From: Todiramphus chloris collaris
Taxonomy: Eukaryota; Chordata; Aves; Coraciiformes; Alcedinidae
Reading direction: 5' to 3'
Assembly: GCA_025345505.1 (NCBI GenBank)
Contig: JANVCC010000270.1
Coordinates: 8,335,625-8,399,624, forward strand
DNA length: 64,000 nt
Both the position numbers and the translations under genes were made by a program. Below are positions 57,301 through 64,000 of this stretch, piece after piece (the first letter of the stretch is position 1; each line of letters starts with the position of its first letter). A model generated the notes under the pieces. It saw only the letters and a program-made list of their open reading frames with translations, was not told the DNA's origin and did no database searches.

Positions 57301-60300
57301 ACAAGGATAGAACAGCATTCTGGATTACGAGCTGTATCAAGAGGATTTGGGTTTTTACAAGATGTGTAGATGATGAAGAAGAGCTATTTAGTTTTGGGGG
57401 AGTGTAGTAGAGTGAAGGGCTGGTGACAGTTCACAAGAGATTTTCTACCCACACGTGTGCATTTAATAAATATTGAAATTTTGCACATACTCAAACTGTT
57501 GCAGTTTTATTTCTTTGCATACTGATGCCTACAGTAAAATTGCTGTGACTGCAAGCAGAAGGGAGGATGAAAAGCCCATTAAATTGTGGTTAAATTTAAT
57601 TTGTAGTATCTCCTAGATCACAGTCCCAGAATTCTGCAAATTTCAAGCAGGGGAAGATACAATTCGCCAGTGTGTGTTCCAGATGATGCATTTGCTTCAG
57701 TGTTCCCCAGCAGTCTGTCTCTTGTCTGTTTAAAATATAAAAGGAGGTGTAACATTTTATTCAGTATTCAATTAACTATTGTTTGAGAGATAGAAACTGT
57801 TTCCTCTACTCCTGCTTCAGAGTTGCCCCTTCTCTGCCTGCCTCTTGACGCGAGGGGTCTCTGATTGCAGAAATGGGTTTCAGTTGGTGTGCAGGAAGCA
57901 GCATAGTGCCTTGGTCTAGCAGCTCTTAATTTTCTTAAGCAATTCTAGCCCAGCTGATAGCCATGCTCAGGAAATAACCTAATTGTAAAGCTTTCTGAGA
58001 TCATTACTAAAACCTGGTGCCACATAAATAAAGTTGCTTGGTTTCTTTTCTTAACGGTGCAAAGGTTCACCAGGATGCTGAGCTGCCTCTGAGATAAGCA
58101 GAAACTTTGCTATTCAAGGCTGCTTTTAATGAGCTTGACTTTTATTATTGCCAACTGAATAAGCAGCTAACGGAATTTTATATTCATCTTATACCAGCTG
58201 GAGTCAGCACAGATGGCAGCAATCGTTCGCCTGCTCTCTTGTAAACAGGAGTGTTCAGGACAGTTCCTAACTAACAGATTTGCTTGTATTTATCGGGATG
58301 CACTGAGTAGCTGTAAGACCAAGTCCTGAAGCAAACGATGTTAAATTGCTGTGAACTTCATTATTATGGACAACCTTGATGTTAAGGAAAGCTCCGTGTT
58401 GATAAATACTAAACTTGCTTCAAGGAGACAGAGCAGTGAAGTGCTTGTAAAGAGAGGAGGTGTAATGGATCGGGTGGGGGGGTGTGTGTGGGCACAGGAA
58501 ATTGGAATCATCTGTGCCTTGGATCTGGGGGGAAAAAGGGAGATTGAATTGTTGGGAACCGTTTCCTTTTTCCTCAGCTTGGGGCAGAGGTGGAGTAGAG
58601 GAGCTTGCAAATGGAATGGTCAGTATTTAGCACTGGAAAGAAAAAATCCTCTGGTACAAATTGAAGCTTAGATGAGGTGATTTAGTTGGAATTGGGTCAG
58701 AAGGCACTGGTTTCTATCAGGAAGGGAAAACTGCTGTAAATCCCTTATCACAATTTTCAGAGATTATGGAAGTAATTTGCAGTAATGCAGAATTAGAGGG
58801 ACGGCTTTCAAAAGCTCTCCAGGAATTGCTTTGCAAAAAAAACCAACCAAAAACCCACCAACAAAATTCATGAAAGTAACTTGCCTCTTTTTGGCTTTCC
58901 CTGAATTAAAAAAACATTTGAAATATGTTCTCTGAAGAAATGCATCTGCTTGTGTGTTGGGTTTGGTTTTTTGGACTTTAAGTTTGTTCCATCTCTTTGT
59001 TCTCCCTCTCCAAGACATGAGAAAGGAGGCCTTTTTTGTCGTGCTTTATGCTCTTGCTAAGTTTTGGGGTTTTGTATTCTGTATTTTCTCCCTTTGTCCT
59101 ATTTAACACCTTAGTGTTTTCATGTGGCATTGGTTTAGATCCACAGATAATACCAGCAATTCAAATAACTTTCCGTTCTTGGTGCTGAGACAGCTGTGCA
59201 GAAGAGATTCTGTTCTGGTACCTTTGAAAAGTCATTAATGAAATGACTTACAAAGATATACAAACTGGCTAACACAGAAACAGTAGGAACTTGTTTAAAA
59301 AACCCCTCCAGACTGAATTAATTTTGGAGAAGGGATGTGGGTGAAGGAAAGAATTCAGCAAGACTTGGAGAGCAAAGATGGGCTTTTTCATTGTTCCCTG
59401 CCAAAGTCACTGAGCCTTCCCTTGCCATAGAGCAGCTGCTCCTGAAATGAAAACAGGCGTTTCCAAACCCCGCTCTTGCAGTGGTTTGCCTCTGTGTCCC
59501 CCTGAAGGCTTGACCAGGAGCTGGCTACTCCTGGTGCAGTAACAACAGGCTTACTGCAGGTACACTGACCTGCTGGCTGGATTTTACTCCTCCTTTGGCA
59601 AATTAGTGACCAGGATACCAACTTTACCAAGACTGCTGTCCTTTGTCTGTTGTAGTTACTTATCCCAAAACATGAAATTTGTAAAACGTGCCTTTGAAGT
59701 TCATACAGGTTTGGGACTTGATACGCCACAGGAAATTTCACCCCTTTTTGCAGCCCTGGGGGTTTGTAGGTAGGTGTCTGCACGATAGGGCAGAAGTCCC
59801 ATCAGAAGCAGAAATAGTGATGTCTTTGTGCTTGTTATACAATTCAGATTTAGATACGTTCCTGGAGCTATCTATTGTTTGTCTCTCTACCTTTGGCAGT
59901 CTCTTTTTTCCTGGCTTTTGATTAGCATAGTAAATAAACTTCTAGTTACATCAGTTGCTTGTACATGTCTTAATCAGGACTTTTTTTTCCACAGCTTTGC
60001 TCTATTTTCACAGTACTGTAATTCAGTGTTATGTTTGACATGAAGTATAAAGCTCTCGTGGGAACAAAAGGTCTGGAGGATTGTTCGAGGTTTTGCTTTT
60101 GAAGCAGGATTCCTGGTTAGCTTTCATGCCAGTAGTTGGATGATGCCAATAAGGAAACAATTGCTTTTGCTGATAATAGTTCCTTCACATGCTTGTTTGG
60201 GGGTGTTCCTTCAGGAGGAGGGTCCTGCTTTGATGGAGGTTATTACAGAGTATTTCTAGCACCATTTTTCTGAGGAAAACTATTAAACATCTGCAAGGTA

Positions 60301-60404
60301 TTACTACAGTGTAAGAAAGAAAAGCTGCTCTCCTGTGCCTCACATTTAAATGATGCTGACCGTGCAGTTTTCATGTTGTCTGTGCTGTGGGTTAATTATT
60401 AATA

Positions 60405-60434
60405 TGTAGTGTGTGTGTATATGTATATATATGT
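60405..60434 (+). repeat. (GT)n/(AT)n compound microsatellite
   Basis: TAGTGTGTGTGTATATG followed by TATATATATG. Intronic. Confidence 0.85.
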
Positions 60435-62239
60435 AACATGCCCCAGGACACAGACACATGAGTCTCTTAACCCATGGCAGTCCAAGCTCTCTGTTTTGAC
60501 AGATTGCAGATACCTCGTGAAGCCGCCTGAAGATGATTTGATTGCAGATAATGGGACTAAGTATGTGTCTGGATGAATTCAGGCTGCATTTCTCATGCTG
60601 AAATTCCTGCCTTTCAAGGCACAACGCTCTTGTTTCCCGTATTTCTGACAGTGTCAGGTTTGTATATACACCTGACTTGATCTAGGGTTATTAGTGAGAC
60701 CTTCCCCGTTCTGCTCTGGATTCATAAAGCATTATGCCTTCAAGTTCTTGGGAAATCTGGCAGCCAAATACTGGAGGATGCTGAGTCTAGCCAGGCACTG
60801 GATTATCACTCATGTTATTGCAGCTGTAAGTGCTGTGTTATAGTAGCTTTTTCTGCTTTGTTTTTATACATTATGTGTTTTCCCTGGGGAACAGACCCGA
60901 TGATGAATGCATCCTTTTCAGATACACTGGGGAAAAAATGCACTCTCACCTTGTATTTCCTTAACGTTGACCTAAAGCCTGATCCTGTTATATGAAACTC
61001 TGTCCTTGCTTATAGAAGAGGACAGATCCAGTTGCTTCTTTGGCCTAACCAGAATCATTCTCAATTTCCCATCAAGATCACTGGTGGGTTACGGAGCTCT
61101 CCTGCACGCACCCTTATCTTCTGTTCATCACATCTGACTGGACTGTTGCTCTGGAAACCATTGCAATGTCACAACTGACTTCATTAGGATTAAATGAGGG
61201 GAAGAAAAATAGAACAAAAGAGCACATTCCTGTTTCAACATGCAGCTTGGAAACTGAAACTGTCTCACATAGGTTCTCTGGATTTCAGAGCAGTTTGTGG
61301 TAGCAGGACACAGATCTGTCCTGCTAGTCAGGAATAAAATCTGTAGTTTGAAATTGATGATATTTATTTCCCTTAAATAGAACCTGTAATCAGCTAATGT
61401 AGTTACTAGGATAGCTGGTTTAGATTCTCTTAAAAGCTGTTCATAGATCTGTGAAAAAATAACCAATTAGCATTTACACCTTTATCTTTGTTCCTCACAG
61501 GGAGTTAACTGGTTGTCTTTAAACACTGGGAATGCTTTAATTTCCAATCATATCTGGGATTATTTTCTGTTTATTTCTAGTAGCTGTATAATATTTGGGT
61601 TTCTGAAGCAGGTCTGTACCTGCAACTAAACAGAGGATTATGAAAGCGTGCCAGGATGCTGCAGGCTCGTTTGGCAGTGGTTTGGCATTGTTGCTGATCT
61701 CAAAGGCTCTCTCTGTCTTTTGTGGTTACTTGTAAATGGTTTTTTTTTCTCCTCGGCTCACACTTAATACTTGTCTGGTAAGTTTAAATCTCTAATGCTC
61801 TATGGTAAATAAACAGAACTTATTAACGACTGAAAGAGTGGAATACAGAGATACTGTTTCCTGGACCTGCCCTCCTCTCATTTTTCCCCATTAATTCTCT
61901 AGAAGCTGCTTGCTGAAGGTCAACCAGTCTCTAGTTTTCTGAACAGCAAACTCTTCTACCCATACAGCTTGCATTCAAATACATGTAGTGCTTGGGAGTG
62001 AGCGGGAGGAGGAGAGGAGCAGTCAGTATCTCTGCAGGGGTGCCAGCCATCCCTGGCACTGTGGTGCCCGTGCAGGGCTGGTCGGGTGCTCAGCTAACGA
62101 ACCCAGGCCCCCTGGTCCTCAGCTGCAGGTCTGGGCTGTGCCCTCCTTCCTGTAGCAGCATGGTGTGCTGCTGGGCTCGTGGTGGCTTTGGGTGGGAATC
62201 TCCAGACGAGTTTCTGAGCTGACAGCCTGTCCTTGGTCT

Positions 62240-62345
62240 GGGCCTGAAAGTGCAGGGGGCTGCTCGCCGAGGGACGCGCGTCCGCCTGCGTTGTCGCTCG
62301 GAGCGCTCCGTGCTACAGCCGCTTTTCTGCGGAGGTGAAACCTGT
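62240..62345 (+). promoter_or_regulatory. Small CpG-dense patch inside KIF13A intron 2
   Basis: About a dozen CG dinucleotides fall within about 80 bases, in an otherwise CG-poor intron. A donor-like GCGGAG|gtgaaa follows at 62335. It could be an alternative first exon, an enhancer, or simply a GC-rich relic. No coding similarity was recognised. Confidence 0.3.
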
Positions 62346-64000
62346 GGTAGGACTGCAGAGGTTGAAGAAGGCTTGGCAAACATGTTTTCATTGACTTTGA
62401 AGATAATGACAAAGCTGAGGGACGTACGAGCAGAACTGATTTCAGTCCTGTTGCTCCCAGGAGCAGCTGGAGAGTTGCCACCACGAAATACGGTAATGAA
62501 TTTGGGACACGTGTTTAAATCTTCCTTTTGTTTTCCTCCTTCATTCAGTTGACTTCTTTACTGTCACTGGTTTGTTAAAGTGATTGACTTGTGAGACAGT
62601 GTAACAGGAGTGGCTGAAGTATAGAAAGTGAGTGGGCTGAGGCATGATGCAGAGACACAACAGGAGGTTTTTTTCCCTAGGCTGTATCCAAAGAAATTGC
62701 TAAAACTGACACTTGCAGCCACTGATAATCTTTAAAGTCATAAATGACAATTTACTTGGAAGTATTCTCTTCCTCACCAGTGCCTTAACACCTTCCTTTT
62801 TTGACAAAGGAACATGAGTAACACATGAATTATCTTTTCCATTATCTCTCAGGAAGTTCTGATTGTTTCTGAAACCTTGTGTGCTACTGATGTGCTACCT
62901 GAGGAATGTGTCCACTCCCTCCATTGTATAAATAGGTGGTAGAACCATTAATATGAATCTGTTGTTCAGTTGTTCTTTCTGGAAAAACAATTAAGAGTCT
63001 CAAACCAGTGTATTTTCTTGTACAAGGCAATCATTTCCTCTGAGTGAATGTTTTTGCCATCCATGTGAGTAGATGTAGATGAGCATCTTCTCTCTGAGAA
63101 CCTTTGCATAATATCACGTGTCCTTTTGCTTTTGTTAATGGAATTCTAAGTTAATTCCTCAGTCAAACTCTGATCACAAGGTGAAGGACAGCCCCTTAGT
63201 CATGCTGTTTCTGAAGAAGCCCTGCAGTAGGACTTGATTATCAAGGGAGGTATTGTGAATATGCATATCCCAAATAAATCAGATACTTCTGATGCATGCA
63301 AAGTGTACGTTGTTCAATCAGAAGTTCATCCTGGTGAGTCCTGTGAGTTATCATCAGTTTAATGAAGGTGCTGGGAGTGTAAACAGTGCTGTTTAATTCA
63401 CAGAATTCAGACAGACCCGTTTTCATTGTGTGCTGTTGCTGAACATATTGAAGTTGATATTTTTAGCAGATACACGTTGTACCGAGGCACTGTAGTTGTG
63501 AGAGGCCAGGTTTTTTTCTGAGTTGCTATTTATAGGCTGGCCTGGAATGCTCACATGATGATACTGTTTGTAATCTTAGGTATTTCTATTGCTGGCAATG
63601 CTATGGCAAAGAGCTGCTCAGTATTTCCACCGTACAGTTCCATTTCCAAGCCATATACCTAGTGCCTAACATAAAGCTTGGCTAGGAACCGGAGGATGTG
63701 CCTCTGCTGCAAGGGGAATGAATGTTGCTGCCGTTGTATTTTTGAAAGCTGTGGGACTGTGATGACTTGTGTATTTCATTAGCGTGTTGCTACAACAAAT
63801 ACTAAAACACGTGGAAGTTAAAACAGGATCTGAAAAGTATCCATGGAAAAATGGTCAAGGCATAGACAGCAAGCCGAAACTTTGAAATGTTGAGGCTCGT
63901 ATGTGAGGTCACTGGAGCACAGTGGAGTTCAATCCAAGATGTCCAAGGCAGAAATGGTTTTGCAGCGAGGTTAGTGAGATCCTGTTGAAAACACAGGCCA

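Larger units (their letters stand above)
49121..64000 (+). other. KIF13A: KIF13A intron 2, distal part (continues beyond window)
   Basis: No exon or intact gene recognised in nearly 15 kb. It holds low-complexity tracts and CpG-rich patches near 51.54-51.62 and 62.24-62.35 kb, listed separately. All open frames are short (166 codons at most, 50712-51212) and match no known protein. Confidence 0.6.

Noticed and set aside
60895..60950. CGATGATGAA resembling a C box of a C/D snoRNA
   Set aside because: No matching D box and terminal stem at a plausible distance.
1..64000. CRISPR arrays, operons, phage or defence islands, or another novel prokaryote-like system
   Set aside because: No regularly spaced repeats, no dense coding, and clear vertebrate gene structure and bird retroelements throughout.

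Overview
This window is vertebrate, almost certainly avian, nuclear DNA. The evidence is intron-split genes with GT/AG boundaries, three CpG islands at gene starts, and many fragments of CR1 LINEs with the bird/reptile 3' tail (repeats of a short ATTCTRTG-like unit). There is also a solo LTR of the avian ERVL type. No bacterial, phage, CRISPR or operon-like structure is present. The species cannot be named from the sequence alone.

Layout. From 1 to about 3.6 kb lies the 5' end of KDM1B (LSD2, histone H3K4me1/2 demethylase) on the minus strand: one coding exon at 651-753 and one or two candidate non-coding first exons at a CpG island (about 3.0-3.97 kb). The same island is the start of TPMT (thiopurine S-methyltransferase) on the plus strand. 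TPMT has eight coding exons between 4184 and 13965, all joined in phase to give a 246-residue protein. NHLRC1 (malin, E3 ubiquitin ligase of glycogen metabolism) follows at 17108-18286 as a single intact exon with its own CpG island. After about 18 kb of repeat-rich intergenic DNA, KIF13A (kinesin-3 motor) begins at a third CpG island. Its first two coding exons are at 37080-37134 and 37428-37518. The remaining 26 kb is the start of a very large KIF13A intron.

The order KDM1B(-) TPMT(+) NHLRC1(+) KIF13A(+) matches, in mirror image, the human 6p22.3 order as I know it, so this is a conserved syntenic block. The genes are not functionally coupled: chromatin demethylation, drug/thiol S-methylation, glycogen quality control and vesicle transport. 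The only sequence-supported link is the shared divergent KDM1B/TPMT promoter.

Repeats: CR1 pieces at 14.73-15.87 (EN part fused to 3' end by an internal deletion), 16.68-16.95, 20.61-20.76, 24.35-24.54 and 25.63-26.21 kb on plus, and at 21.45-21.82, 30.07-30.66, 36.00-36.35 and 48.56-49.12 kb on minus. An antisense solo ERVL LTR sits in a TPMT intron at 9611-10233. I found no convincing undescribed biological system. The most interesting points are the compact divergent KDM1B/TPMT promoter with a possible spliced uORF, two uORFs in the KIF13A leader, CpG-rich patches deep in KIF13A intron 2, and the internally deleted CR1.
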